The notes under the pieces: generated by a model | The model's input: the letters and a program-made list of their open reading frames with translations, nothing else | Databases searched by the model: none | What the model was told of the DNA's origin: nothing | Position numbers and translations under genes: made by a program | Shown: piece after piece, positions 21,649 to 30,069 of the stretch | Layout of the letters: each line of letters opens with the position of its first letter | How positions within the stretch are numbered: the stretch's first letter is position 1 | From: Acidobacteriota bacterium | GTDB lineage: Bacteria > Acidobacteriota > Blastocatellia > Pyrinomonadales > Pyrinomonadaceae | Length of the DNA stretch: 31,724 bases | Reading direction: 5' to 3' | Assembly (NCBI GenBank): GCA_023389035.1 | Contig: JAEWFC010000019.1 | Location: forward strand, 1 to 31,724

Positions 21649-22845
21649 CTATCTCCCAAACGGATAGAGAAATTGCCGCAGCAAACCTCGTGGCACGCCC
21701 CCGCCCACCACCCCATACTGCGCGGGAAACCCTTTCTGCCGCGGCACCGCCGTCCCGAACAGGTGGTCCAGAAACGAAAAATGCGCCGCATAGTTCCGAT
21801 CCAACGCCTGCCGGTCCGACGCATGGTGCCAATGATGAAAGTCGGGTGTGACGATCACCCACGCGAGCGGCCCCCACGGCAAGCGCAGGTTGGAGTGGTT
21901 CAGAACCGCATGGAACCCCACCACGATGATGTAGGCATCCAGCACCGTCTTGCCGAATCCCGCCACGTACAGGGCGCCGAGCACGGCAACTCGGGTGGCA
22001 ATCTGCTCGAACACATGCAGCCGTGACCCGGCCAGCCAATCCATGGTCTCGATGCTGTGGTGAACGGCGTGGAAGCGCCAGAGCCACGGCACGCGGTGAT
22101 AGGCGCGGTGCGCCGCGTACTGCGCCAGGTCCGCGACGAGAATGCACAGCAGCAGTTGCGGCACGAACGGAATGCCCGCGACCCATCGCTGCAACGAGAT
22201 GCCTGCGCTCCAGCCGAACAGATGGTGGACCAGGAAGTTCACGGTCAGCAGTACCACGCCGACCAGCAGGTGGTTCAGGCCGAAGTAGGCCAGATCCGTC
22301 TGCCAGTCCGCCCTGAAGACCGGCTGCCCCGGGTAGAGGGGGAAGCATTTCTCCAGCACCACGAAGACGAGCGTCGATCCCAGCAGGTCGAGGATGAACC
22401 AGTCGAGACCGATGTAGGGCGTATCGGCCGGGAAATCACCGACGGCGACGTTGGCCCCGCCCAGGGCCACCGCCGCGAGCACCATGAGAAACGCCGCGAT
22501 GTTGAGGTTGCGGTGCCTGTCCAGCACCACGTTGGCCAGCGCGAGTCCGCCGGATACCAGCAGGCAGGCGAGGAGCAGACTGCGAAGCACGTCCACGGAG
22601 TACTGCTGGCGCAGCAGCGGCGTCGTCAGGTACTGGGGAAAGTGGAAGGCCAGCACCGCCAGCAGGCAGAGCAGCGCGATGCCGAGGGAGGCGGCGGTGC
22701 TGGCCGTTCCCCTTCCTGCGTTCAGATAGCCGTGGGAGCCCAGGAACGTCGCCAGATCGCGGGGAATGGCGAGCAACCGCCCAGCGGCGCTGCTCGACCG
22801 TCCGTTCCGTGCCTTGCCCTCGATCGCCCCTTTCCGATCACCCAC
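21649..22845 (-). CDS. Sterol desaturase / fatty acid hydroxylase family membrane protein
   Basis: The 398-residue integral membrane protein has several hydrophobic helices in its first half and the fatty acid hydroxylase domain in the second. The diiron histidine motifs are visible: AQYAAHRAYHRVPWLWRFHA (HX3H), HAVHHS (HX2HH), an intermediate His (FHAVLNHSNLRLPWG) and TPDFHHWHHASD. A family-typical FSFLDHLFGT and AQYGV end the domain. It would hydroxylate or desaturate a lipid in the inner membrane using O2. The start is a GTG at 22845 with a weak ribosome-binding site. The NYN-LOTUS gene begins two bases beyond its stop, so the two are cotranslated. Confidence 0.88.
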   Translation of the reverse strand: MGDRKGAIEGKARNGRSSSAAGRLLAIPRDLATFLGSHGYLNAGRGTASTAASLGIALLCLLAVLAFHFPQYLTTPLLRQQYSVDVLRSLLLACLLVSGGLALANVVLDRHRNLNIAAFLMVLAAVALGGANVAVGDFPADTPYIGLDWFILDLLGSTLVFVVLEKCFPLYPGQPVFRADWQTDLAYFGLNHLLVGVVLLTVNFLVHHLFGWSAGISLQRWVAGIPFVPQLLLCILVADLAQYAAHRAYHRVPWLWRFHAVHHSIETMDWLAGSRLHVFEQIATRVAVLGALYVAGFGKTVLDAYIIVVGFHAVLNHSNLRLPWGPLAWVIVTPDFHHWHHASDRQALDRNYAAHFSFLDHLFGTAVPRQKGFPAQYGVVGGGVPRGLLRQFLYPFGR

Positions 22846-22969
22846 GGTGAGCGTCCGTCAACCCGATGAGGCAGCCTACGATGCGACCGGGCGATGGGCA
22901 AGAGAACCGCGCCATGAAGCGCTGGACGGGATCCCCGGCCCGTCGATTGTCAACCCAGGGACGACGCCC

Positions 22970-23944
22970 TCAGTCCACCTTGACGTTCGCCTTCTCGATC
23001 ACCTCGGCCCACCGCTGGATCATCGTCTTCATCTGCGCGGTGTGCTCGGCCGGCGAGTTCGCGAGCGGAAGGTAGCCCAGTTCCGCGGCGCGCTTGGCGA
23101 TCTCCGGTGTGCGCATCGCCTTTACGAAGTGCTGGTTGATCGTGTCGATGATCGCAGGCGGGGTGCCGGTGGGTGCGTAGATGCCCCAGTAGCTGTCCGC
23201 ATCGACTCCCTTGACTCCCATCTCGACGAAGGTCGGCACGTCCGGCATGGCGGGATTGCGTGCCTCGCCGGTGACCGCCATGGCCCGCAGTCGTCCGCTT
23301 TCGACATGCTGCTTCGCGGTGCTGATGCCAGCGAACTGCATGTGAACCTGGCCGCCAAGGAGGTCGTTCATCGCCGGCGCCGTCCCCTTGTACGGGATGT
23401 GGACGATGTCGACGCCGGTCACCAGCTTCATCAGCTCGCCCGCCAGATGGGTGGACGCCCCGTTGCCGCCGGATGCGTAGTTGAGCGAACCGGGCTTTTC
23501 CTTCGCCATCGCCAGCAGCTCCTTGACATCCTTGGCCGGGACCGACGGATGGGTCACCAGGAGGACCGGCGCATGGGCGAGCATGGTGACCCCGGTGAAT
23601 GCCTTCAAGGTGTCGTACGGCAGCCGGTCCTTGAAGAGGCCCGGGTTGGTCAGCATGGCGAGGTCGTTGGCGAGGAGGGTATAGCCATCCGGCTCCGACT
23701 TGGCGACGAGATCCGTGCCGATCGCGGTGGCTGCGCCCGGCCGATTCTCGACGACGATCGTCTGCCCCATGCTATGCGTGAGGGTGGGCAACAGGAGCCG
23801 GACGAGGTTGTCCGTGCCGCCGCCCGGTCCGTACGGAACGATGATCTTGACCGGCTTGGTGGGGAAACTTTGGGCAAGGGCGACAGAGAGGGTACCGAGC
23901 GCCACCAGCGGCGCGACGAGCAGGTTGCGGACGAGGCGTTTCAT
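22970..23944 (-). CDS. Bug-family (TctC-like) tripartite tricarboxylate transporter substrate-binding protein
   Basis: The ATG at 23944 with GAGGAG eight bases upstream gives 324 residues with a signal peptide (cleavage near ALA-QS, residue 24). The Bug signature is clear: FPTKPVKIIVPYGPGGGTDN, VVENRPGAATAIGTDLVAKS, PDGYTLLA, LNYASGGNGASTHLAGELMK, VHIPYKGTAPAMNDLLGGQV and TPPAIIDTINQHFVKAM. These periplasmic proteins bind carboxylates or related small molecules, for import by TctAB-type permeases or for sensing; no permease gene is in the window. It lies 31 bases after the alpha/beta hydrolase gene, so it is the last gene of a three-gene operon. Confidence 0.94.
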   Translation of the reverse strand: MKRLVRNLLVAPLVALGTLSVALAQSFPTKPVKIIVPYGPGGGTDNLVRLLLPTLTHSMGQTIVVENRPGAATAIGTDLVAKSEPDGYTLLANDLAMLTNPGLFKDRLPYDTLKAFTGVTMLAHAPVLLVTHPSVPAKDVKELLAMAKEKPGSLNYASGGNGASTHLAGELMKLVTGVDIVHIPYKGTAPAMNDLLGGQVHMQFAGISTAKQHVESGRLRAMAVTGEARNPAMPDVPTFVEMGVKGVDADSYWGIYAPTGTPPAIIDTINQHFVKAMRTPEIAKRAAELGYLPLANSPAEHTAQMKTMIQRWAEVIEKANVKVD

Positions 23945-23975
23945 GTCGTGTCTCCTCATGTTTGTCTGCATCAGG

Positions 23976-24785
23976 TCACTGCCCAAAGCCACCCCGTCGA
24001 TGGAGGAACTCCAGCAGGTCGTCGACGCAGCGGGTTGCGTAGCCGTCGCAGATGTTGTGTGCCGCGGTGTCGTAGTAGCGCAGCTCGGACCCGGCGATGC
24101 GGCGTCGCATCTCCTCGTAGGCGCTGGCATGACCGATCCGCTCCTTGCCTGCCGCGACGATCAGGGTCGGCGCCTTGATCGCCGGCAGTTCGTCCATGAA
24201 ATCGTGGGTGCACATGTGCAGCACGAACCGGGCGATGAAGGCAGGATCGTTGGAGCCTGCCTGCTTGATGAACCACTTCACCAGCTCGGGATCGGCGTTC
24301 TCGTCGAAGCGCTCGTCGATCGTGCTCGCCAGGAACTGCTCGAGGCCGGTCTCCTGGATGCGGGGTATCCACGACGGCGCATGGCTTTGCTTGAGCCCCG
24401 GCGTGGACCCGAACAGCGCGAGCGTCTTCACCCGTTGGGGATGATGGATGGCCAGTTGCTGGGAGACGTAGCCGCCGGCCGAATTGCCGACGACGTGCGC
24501 CTGCCCGGCACCGACGAGGTCCAGCAACTGGACAGCATCGCCCACCAGTTGCGCGAGAGAAAAGTCGCGTCCCGGATCCGGCAGCTCGGATTCCCCGTGC
24601 CCGCGCAGGTCCATGCGGACGACCCGGTACTCCCGGGCAAGCCGCGGGACCCACTGGAACCAGCGCCGGGAACTCCCCATGGCGGCATGGAGCAGCAGCA
24701 GCGTATCCGGCGTCCGCCACGGATCGGTGAAGTCATCGACGGCATAGGCGATTCTCAGCCCGTCGCGGCTGGTGAAGGTCTGCAC
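23976..24785 (-). CDS. Alpha/beta hydrolase
   Basis: The 269-residue cytoplasmic protein has an alpha/beta hydrolase fold: oxyanion strand LLLLHAAMGSSRRW, DLRGHGESELP, nucleophile elbow HVVGNSAGGYVSQQLA (Ser102), acid-bearing strand LIVAAGKERIG and catalytic His243 (DTAAHNICDGYA). It may cleave an ester, amide or C-C bond, as in deformylases (NicD) and meta-cleavage product hydrolases; the sequence does not decide. The GTG start has AGGA upstream and lies three bases after the stop of the deacetylase-like gene, so they are cotranslated. The Bug-protein gene follows. Confidence 0.88.
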   Translation of the reverse strand: MQTFTSRDGLRIAYAVDDFTDPWRTPDTLLLLHAAMGSSRRWFQWVPRLAREYRVVRMDLRGHGESELPDPGRDFSLAQLVGDAVQLLDLVGAGQAHVVGNSAGGYVSQQLAIHHPQRVKTLALFGSTPGLKQSHAPSWIPRIQETGLEQFLASTIDERFDENADPELVKWFIKQAGSNDPAFIARFVLHMCTHDFMDELPAIKAPTLIVAAGKERIGHASAYEEMRRRIAGSELRYYDTAAHNICDGYATRCVDDLLEFLHRRGGFGQ

Positions 24786-24788
24786 GGT

Positions 24789-25634
24789 TCAGGTCCTGGC
24801 GTCAAACGGAAACTTCGAATCGTAGGCAGCGGCTGCGTCTTCCATGGTGCAGAACGAAACGCCCGATTCCTTCAGGAACGAGAGCAGCTTCTCCAGGATC
24901 AGCATCCGGTGGCCGCGGCCGATCACGAACGGATGGAAAGTGTAGGTGAGGATGCCCCAGTCGATGTACCGCTGCATGTAGACGTAGTCGTTGATCCAGT
25001 TGTCCAGCACCCCCGCGGCATTCATCAGCCCGGGAAGGACGTACGTCTTGGTCCGGAGGAACTCGAAGTGCGGGTAGTCATCCAAGGTCCAGCTCACCGG
25101 CAATTCGATGAGGGGCGTCTCGCGGCCGTAGCGGGCGGGCTTCTCCAGCTCGATCACGTCGCCCTGGCGGACCCGGTAGGGCATGTAGTCGTTGCCCATC
25201 ATGCTGCTCTCGTACCGGAACCCGTGCCGGATCAGCAGCTCCACCGAGTGCGGGCTCAGGTCCCATGACGGCGAGCGATAGCCGCGGGCATTGCTGCCGG
25301 TGAGCTTGCGGATCTGCTCGTTGGCGCGGACGATGCCCTCCTCTTCCTGCTCTCGCGACATGTCGTTGGGCGGCATGTGGGTCCAGCCGTGATGGCCGAT
25401 CTCGTGGCCGGCCTCGAACACCTGCCGGCACTCGTCCGGATAGGTCTCCAGGGTGTGGCCGGGAATGAACCAGGTGCTGGGGACCTCGTACTTGCGAAGC
25501 AGCGCGAGGATGCGCGGCACCGCGACCGGGCCGAACTCGCCGCGCGAGATCGGCGTAGGCGACGTCAGGCCGCGGGAGATGAAGCCGGAGATGGCATCGA
25601 AGTCGAAGCTGATGCAGACACGGTGCTGCGGCAT
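24789..25634 (-). CDS. NodB-fold (polysaccharide deacetylase family) hydrolase
   Basis: The ATG at 25634 with GGAGGAG seven bases upstream gives 281 residues without a signal peptide, so it acts in the cytoplasm. The catalytic motifs of the NodB fold are visible: VCISFDFDAISG (Asp11, Asp13), STWFIPGHTLETYPDEC, GHEIGHHGWTHMPPNDMSRE (His82, His86), RGYRSPSWDLSPHSVELL and YTFHPFVIGRGHR. Members of this cytoplasmic branch (PuuE allantoinase, cyclic imidase, HpPgdA-like) hydrolyse small amides or rings rather than polysaccharide. The link with an alpha/beta hydrolase and Bug protein suggests a small-molecule amide or imide as substrate (inference). It diverges from the SDR gene. Confidence 0.9.
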   Translation of the reverse strand: MPQHRVCISFDFDAISGFISRGLTSPTPISRGEFGPVAVPRILALLRKYEVPSTWFIPGHTLETYPDECRQVFEAGHEIGHHGWTHMPPNDMSREQEEEGIVRANEQIRKLTGSNARGYRSPSWDLSPHSVELLIRHGFRYESSMMGNDYMPYRVRQGDVIELEKPARYGRETPLIELPVSWTLDDYPHFEFLRTKTYVLPGLMNAAGVLDNWINDYVYMQRYIDWGILTYTFHPFVIGRGHRMLILEKLLSFLKESGVSFCTMEDAAAAYDSKFPFDART

Positions 25635-25818
25635 GGACGTCTCCTCCGCGAAGCCTGGCGGTCCTCGTCCGTCGCGGGACCGGGGTCCATGACCCGTCGC
25701 GGCCATGTTAGCCCAAGCGGGCCGCGCCCGTCAGCGGTCCCGGCTCCGGCTCCTTCGCTATGATCGAAGCTGGCGCGACCCGTTGCGAGGACTTCCATTG
25801 GAAAGCAAAGGCGGCCGC

Positions 25819-26592
25819 ATGCGCGGCAGGATCGTCCTGGTGGTGGGCGGCGGAACCGGGATCGGCGCGGCAGCCGCGCATCTCTTCGCGCGCGAGGGGG
25901 CCGGCGTCGCGGTCGCGGACATCCGCGAGGCAGATGCCAGGACCGTCGCGGAAGGAATCGTGGCCGGTGGTGGCGTCGCCGCGTCCTTTCATGCCGACGC
26001 CCGCTCCGACCGGAGCGTCCGGATGCTCGTGTCCGACGTGCGGGCTCGATTCGGGGCGCTGCACTCCCTCTTCTACAGCGCCGGCGGCTCGCTTCCGGAA
26101 GACGCCCCCGTGACGGAGGTTGATCTGTCCGTCTGGGAAAGCACGATGGGGCTGGATGCTCGTGGCGCGCTGCTCAGCGCGCGCCACGCGATTCCCGCGA
26201 TCATCGCCGCGGGCGGCGGAACCGTCGTGATCATGTCATCCGGCGCGGCGCTGCGCGGCTCCGGCAAGGCGCACGTCTACGCGGCGGCCAAGGGTGCGGT
26301 GGTATCGCTCACCCGCACCATGGCGGGGACCTATGCGAAAGACAACGTGCGGGTCAACGCGATCTGCTCCGGGCGGGTCAACACCGAACGCATCCGCAGG
26401 ACCTACGGCGTCCCCGGAAAGCCCGGCGCAAGCGAAGATGCCATGCAGGTGGACGAGCAGGTCAAGGCGTATCCGTTCTGGTTCGGCGAGCCGGAGGACA
26501 TCGCCAACATCGCCCTCTTCCTGGCGAGCGACGAGTCGCGCATGATCACCGGGGCCGCCATCCCCGCCGACGGCGGCCGCTCGGCGTACTGA
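25819..26592 (+). CDS. Short-chain dehydrogenase/reductase (SDR)
   Basis: From the ATG at 25819 the protein has 257 residues, the classical SDR length. Cofactor motif VLVVGGGTGIGAAAAHLF (GGGTGIG, 10-16), acidic Asp34 after beta-2 (AVADIREADA), suggesting NAD(H), the YSAGG motif (NAG-like), and catalytic Ser140/141, Tyr154 and Lys158 (IMSSGAALRGSGKAHVYAAA then KGAVVSLTR) are present. The C-terminus MITGAAIPADGGRSAY is typical. A TTG at 25798 would add seven residues. TATGAT at 25759-25764 may be a -10 box. It oxidises or reduces an unknown alcohol or ketone. Its stop lies in a 15-base tandem repeat shared with the convergent amidase gene. Confidence 0.92.
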   Translation: MRGRIVLVVGGGTGIGAAAAHLFAREGAGVAVADIREADARTVAEGIVAGGGVAASFHADARSDRSVRMLVSDVRARFGALHSLFYSAGGSLPEDAPVTEVDLSVWESTMGLDARGALLSARHAIPAIIAAGGGTVVIMSSGAALRGSGKAHVYAAAKGAVVSLTRTMAGTYAKDNVRVNAICSGRVNTERIRRTYGVPGKPGASEDAMQVDEQVKAYPFWFGEPEDIANIALFLASDESRMITGAAIPADGGRSAY

Positions 26593-26630
26593 ACCTTCGT
26601 CTACTGAACCTTCGCCTACTTGATCTTCAC
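26586..26630. repeat. Three-copy 15-base tandem repeat across a convergent gene end
   Basis: Three adjacent 15-base units occur: GTACTGAACCTTCGT (26586), CTACTGAACCTTCGC (26601) and CTACTTGATCTTCAC (26616). The first holds the SDR stop codon, the third is the last five codons (VKIK and stop) of the convergent amidase gene; the middle copy fills the gap. The units are 15 bases long, so both reading frames stay in phase through it. The copies likely arose by slippage or duplication of the amidase's 3' end. Confidence 0.75.
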
Positions 26631-28112
26631 CGGCGGCTTCGAGGCGCCGTCGAAGCCGGGTGGCCGCCGGTAGCCGCGATATTTCGACTCGAGCTGCCTT
26701 GCCAGCGCGATGGTGGCCAGATCACCGTACTGCGGACCGATGATCTGCACGCCGATCGGCAGTCCCTCGCGGCTCTCCCCTGCGGGCGCCACTGTCGAGG
26801 GGAGCAGGAAGGCACCGGAGTACCCCGCCCAGAAGAGCTGCGTGGTCGAGGGCTGCGGATGACCGTTGACCTCGATCATGCGCTCCCAACGTTCGCCTGC
26901 CTGGTCGTGCGCGAAGGCCGCCGTGGCGGCCGCCGGACAGATCAGCACGTCCCAGTCCTTGAAGAAGGCGGCCCAGGCCAGCCGCATGCGATGCCGGCGC
27001 TCGCTCCACTGCAGCCAGTCACGATGCAGCATCGTCGCCCCGCGCGCGAGCCATGCCTCGTACCCGCGAACGTCAGGGTCGATGGCCTTGGCCTGGAGCC
27101 GCGCGATCTGCGCATCCGTCATCCGACCCGCGGTGGCCGCGCGCAGAAGCAGCACGTAGGCTTCGTGGGCCGCCTCGGTGTCGACCGCAGGCCGCGCATC
27201 GCGATCGACCGTGGCTCCCTCCCGCTGCAGGAAATCGGCGACGTCCTCCACGGCCTGCTGCACCGATGCGTCCACCTCCGCGGCGCGATCGTTCGACATC
27301 ACGGCCACCCTGAGATCGGCGAGTCGTGACCAGCGCGGACGCGGGAGCGCCAGCTTCCATCCCGTTGCCTCGATCGCGTCCGGTCCCGCGATCGCCTTCA
27401 AGGCAAGCTCCAGGTCCCCTGCGCTGCGGGCCAACGGACCGATGACGGAAATGTCGGCGCCGGCGAGGTGCCCGGGGAAGCTGTGCCCCTGCGGAGGACA
27501 GATTCCCCAAGTCGGCTTGTGCCCGTAGATGCCGCAATAGTGGGCAGGATTCCTGATGGAGGCGCCGATATCGCTGCCGACCTCCAGCGCGCTCAGGCCG
27601 GCCGCGACCGCGGCAGCCGCGCCGCCCGACGAACCACCGGGCGTCCGGCCTGTGTCCCAGGGATTGTTCGTCGTGCCGTAGACCGGATTGAAGGTCTGCC
27701 AATCGGCCAGGAGAACGGGCACGTTCGTCTTGCCGATGACGTTCGCTCCCGCCGCGATCAGGCGCTCGACCGCGAGCGCGTTGCTGGTCGCCTCGTGATC
27801 CCGGTGCTCGGCGAGCCCCCAGGTCGTCGGGTGACCGGCGAGATCGAACGATTCCTTCACCGTCATCGGCACGCCGACCAGCGGCCCGGGCTTGAAGGAC
27901 GGGCTGGCCAGCAAGGTGTCCATTTGCCTGGCTCGCTCGCGTGCCACGTCGAAATCGCGCACGACGACCGCATTGATCCTGTCGTCCAGGGCCTCGATGC
28001 GTCCGATGAAGGCATCGAGCAGTTCGACGCAACCGACTTGTCGGGTCCGGACCAGGCGCGAGAGCGCGGTGGCACTCAGGAAGGGAAGTTCGGAGAAGGT
28101 GGTTCTGGACAT
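26616..28112 (-). CDS. Amidase signature family enzyme
   Basis: The ATG at 28112 gives 498 residues, normal for the family. The catalytic Ser-Ser-Lys triad is visible: Lys86 in VPMTVKESFDLAGHPTTWG, Ser161 in GRTPGGSSGGAAAAVAAG and nucleophile Ser185 in GSDIGASIRNPAHYCGIYG. The end FLLPSTVAPAGESREGLPIG, with VQIIGPQYGDLATIALAR, is typical. It hydrolyses an amide (or a related C-N bond) in the cytoplasm; specificity cannot be predicted. It is not GatA of the tRNA amidotransferase, as no gatB or gatC is near. The DM13 gene ends 77 bases upstream on the same strand. Confidence 0.92.
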   Translation of the reverse strand: MSRTTFSELPFLSATALSRLVRTRQVGCVELLDAFIGRIEALDDRINAVVVRDFDVARERARQMDTLLASPSFKPGPLVGVPMTVKESFDLAGHPTTWGLAEHRDHEATSNALAVERLIAAGANVIGKTNVPVLLADWQTFNPVYGTTNNPWDTGRTPGGSSGGAAAAVAAGLSALEVGSDIGASIRNPAHYCGIYGHKPTWGICPPQGHSFPGHLAGADISVIGPLARSAGDLELALKAIAGPDAIEATGWKLALPRPRWSRLADLRVAVMSNDRAAEVDASVQQAVEDVADFLQREGATVDRDARPAVDTEAAHEAYVLLLRAATAGRMTDAQIARLQAKAIDPDVRGYEAWLARGATMLHRDWLQWSERRHRMRLAWAAFFKDWDVLICPAAATAAFAHDQAGERWERMIEVNGHPQPSTTQLFWAGYSGAFLLPSTVAPAGESREGLPIGVQIIGPQYGDLATIALARQLESKYRGYRRPPGFDGASKPPVKIK

Positions 28113-28189
28113 TCGTCCGGGATTGTAGAGGGCGTCGCGCCGTCTACCGCCTCGGTCGGCACGGGAATTGTGGGACCCGCGAACGCGAG

Positions 28190-28681
28190 CTACTTCGATG
28201 CCGCCAATCGGGCCGGCGAGATCAGCACTCCGAACTGCTCGCACCAGATCACCACGCTCGGATACCTGGACAGATCCACGCCTTCCGGAATGTCGTAGTT
28301 CTGGCTGCCCTTGAAGGCCCGCAACCGGCCGAGGTCGACGAACATGGTTTCCGCGACATCGGTGTCGGGCGTCACGTCCGCCTCCGGTACCAGGTAGACG
28401 TGGTACTTCGGGCCGGGTCCCACCTCGAAGTTCCCTTCCAGATGCAGGAGGTCCCGGTAGACCGTCACGTCGCCCTTTCCGTAGTGGATCGGGTCCGACG
28501 GATTCGCATGGATGAACGTGCCGCGCGCTACCACCTCGCGCGCCGGTGCGTTCACCACTTCGTCGGTGCCGACGATGTCCGCAAGGAAGATGTACGGGTA
28601 GACGAAGATCCCGACCGCGAACCCGGCGAACGCGCCGAGCAGGCCGCCGACGACGAAGCTGACGAAGGAACGGACGCGCAT
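28190..28681 (-). CDS. DM13-domain protein, membrane anchored
   Basis: The 163-residue protein has an N-terminal membrane helix (FVSFVVGGLLGAFAGFAVGI) and a DM13 domain: ARGTFIHANPSDPIHYGKGD, LLHLEGNFEVGPGPKYHVYL, AFKGSQNYDIPEGVDLSRYP, SVVIWCEQFGVLISPARL. The single cysteine in VIWCEQF is the conserved one of this family, which has been proposed to take part in redox reactions. It probably faces the periplasm. The ATG is preceded by pyrimidines (TTCCTCCTG), so no Shine-Dalgarno is visible. It follows the P450 gene on the same strand; whether they act together is unknown. Confidence 0.87.
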   Translation of the reverse strand: MRVRSFVSFVVGGLLGAFAGFAVGIFVYPYIFLADIVGTDEVVNAPAREVVARGTFIHANPSDPIHYGKGDVTVYRDLLHLEGNFEVGPGPKYHVYLVPEADVTPDTDVAETMFVDLGRLRAFKGSQNYDIPEGVDLSRYPSVVIWCEQFGVLISPARLAASK

Positions 28682-28762
28682 CAGGAGGAAGTCGTGCGGA
28701 TGGGGCGCAGTTGTAGCTTCGTCTTCATGAAGACTCCACTTTGCGTGGATTGATCATTCTCG

Positions 28763-29914
28763 TCAACACAGCACGATCGGAACCCTGGCCCACCCGCCCA
28801 CCGGCGCCACCGCCCGTTCCGCTGGCTGCCCTGGTGCCAGCACGATCGACGAGGTCGCGGCAAGGACCGCCTGCAACGCGATGCGCATTTCCACCGTCGC
28901 CAGCAAGCGCCCCGGGCAGGCGTGCCTGCCGATGCCGTAGACCAGGTTCCGGTCGGCATTGCGCGCCGGGTCCGGGATGTCGGGGTCGCCGAAGACCGCC
29001 TCGTCCCGGTTCGCCGACGTCCAGTTCAGCTTCACGCGCGCTCCTTCGGGCAGCGCCACGCCTCCGATCGTGACCGGGCAGGTCGTCACACGGCGATTGG
29101 ACACGAACGGGTCGTCGATCCGCAGGACCTCGTCGATGAGGGCATCGAACTCCGCGTCGGAAACGCCCGAGCGAAGGCGATCCTGCACGGCAGGCTGGGT
29201 CGCCAGATGATGGAGGAGCACGCCGATGCACTGGGCGATGGAGCCCAGGTCGCCACCCGTCCAGTTCCGCAGCACCGACACGATCTCCGCGTCGGTCAAC
29301 GGCCGCCCTTTCACCTGCGTCCGCATGAGCCGGCTGGTGACGTCGTCAGTGTCGCGCTCGGGCGTGGCACCGCGGCGCGGCTCGAGCACGGATCGGATCA
29401 GGTCGTCGAACGACTCCGCCACCTTTCGCGTCCAGGCTCCGTCGCCCGAGCGCGTCGCGGCGTGGTTCTCGGCAACCCAGGCCACGAGCCGGTCTTCGAG
29501 CATTGTCGGCCAGCCCAGCCACGTGCTTTGCGCCCGGACGGCGAACCGCACGCCCACCTCCGACACCGCATCGACGGCAACGCCCCTGGGCAGCGACGAG
29601 ACCAGCTCGAGCGCTACCCGGCGGAATCCCTCGTGAAACGGGGCGAGCGCCTGCGGCGTGAGGAAGGGGTCGAGGGCCTCGCGGTAGGCCGCATGCTCGA
29701 CCGAGTCCATGCCGTTCGGGACGTGCAGATGGCGCGACACCGCGCTGGAGAACCGGTCGTCGCCAAGGGCCGCCTCCACCACGAGCGCGTGCCGCAGCAG
29801 CACCCACTCGCCCTGGATGTTGCGCACCACGCCGTGACGGCGACGCAGTTCGTCGGTATAGGCCCTCAGGTCCTTGCCGGCGGCAGACAGGTCGTCGGGC
29901 ATGTGGTCGGCCAT
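28763..29914 (-). CDS. Cytochrome P450
   Basis: The 383-residue soluble bacterial P450 shows the heme ligand motif LVYGIGRHACPGRLLATVEM (Cys333), the K-helix ExxR (EVLRIDDPF, Glu262/Arg265) and an NRRVT segment. The I-helix reads RNWTGGDLGSIAQC: the conserved acid (Asp222) is present, but the usual catalytic threonine is Leu223, with Ser225 two residues later. P450s of this type oxidise small molecules with electrons from a ferredoxin system; no redox-partner gene is in the window. The start has GAGGAG nine bases upstream. Length is slightly short for the family. It diverges from lemA. Confidence 0.94.
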   Translation of the reverse strand: MADHMPDDLSAAGKDLRAYTDELRRRHGVVRNIQGEWVLLRHALVVEAALGDDRFSSAVSRHLHVPNGMDSVEHAAYREALDPFLTPQALAPFHEGFRRVALELVSSLPRGVAVDAVSEVGVRFAVRAQSTWLGWPTMLEDRLVAWVAENHAATRSGDGAWTRKVAESFDDLIRSVLEPRRGATPERDTDDVTSRLMRTQVKGRPLTDAEIVSVLRNWTGGDLGSIAQCIGVLLHHLATQPAVQDRLRSGVSDAEFDALIDEVLRIDDPFVSNRRVTTCPVTIGGVALPEGARVKLNWTSANRDEAVFGDPDIPDPARNADRNLVYGIGRHACPGRLLATVEMRIALQAVLAATSSIVLAPGQPAERAVAPVGGWARVPIVLC

Positions 29915-30069
29915 CGGTCAATCTCCTCGAAGCGGCTTGCCGCCATTCTGCGCCAAGCGTTGCCCCGAGCACGCCTTCGGGCAGCTACCGTACCGGCATC
30001 GCACTGCAGCGGTTATGATCTGGCGGCCCGAACCTCACCGGTCCGCCAAAGGCGTGCAAGGAGCAGTCC

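Noticed and set aside
21647..22348. N-terminal extension of the NYN-LOTUS frame
   Set aside because: The frame stays open but only reads a different frame of the hydroxylase gene on the same strand; the GTG at 21646 has a ribosome site and the domain begins just after it.
22766..25268. Two long overlapping plus-strand frames (470 and 522 codons)
   Set aside because: They are antisense to the Bug, hydrolase and deacetylase genes, which have complete catalytic or signature motifs, ribosome sites and operon spacing.
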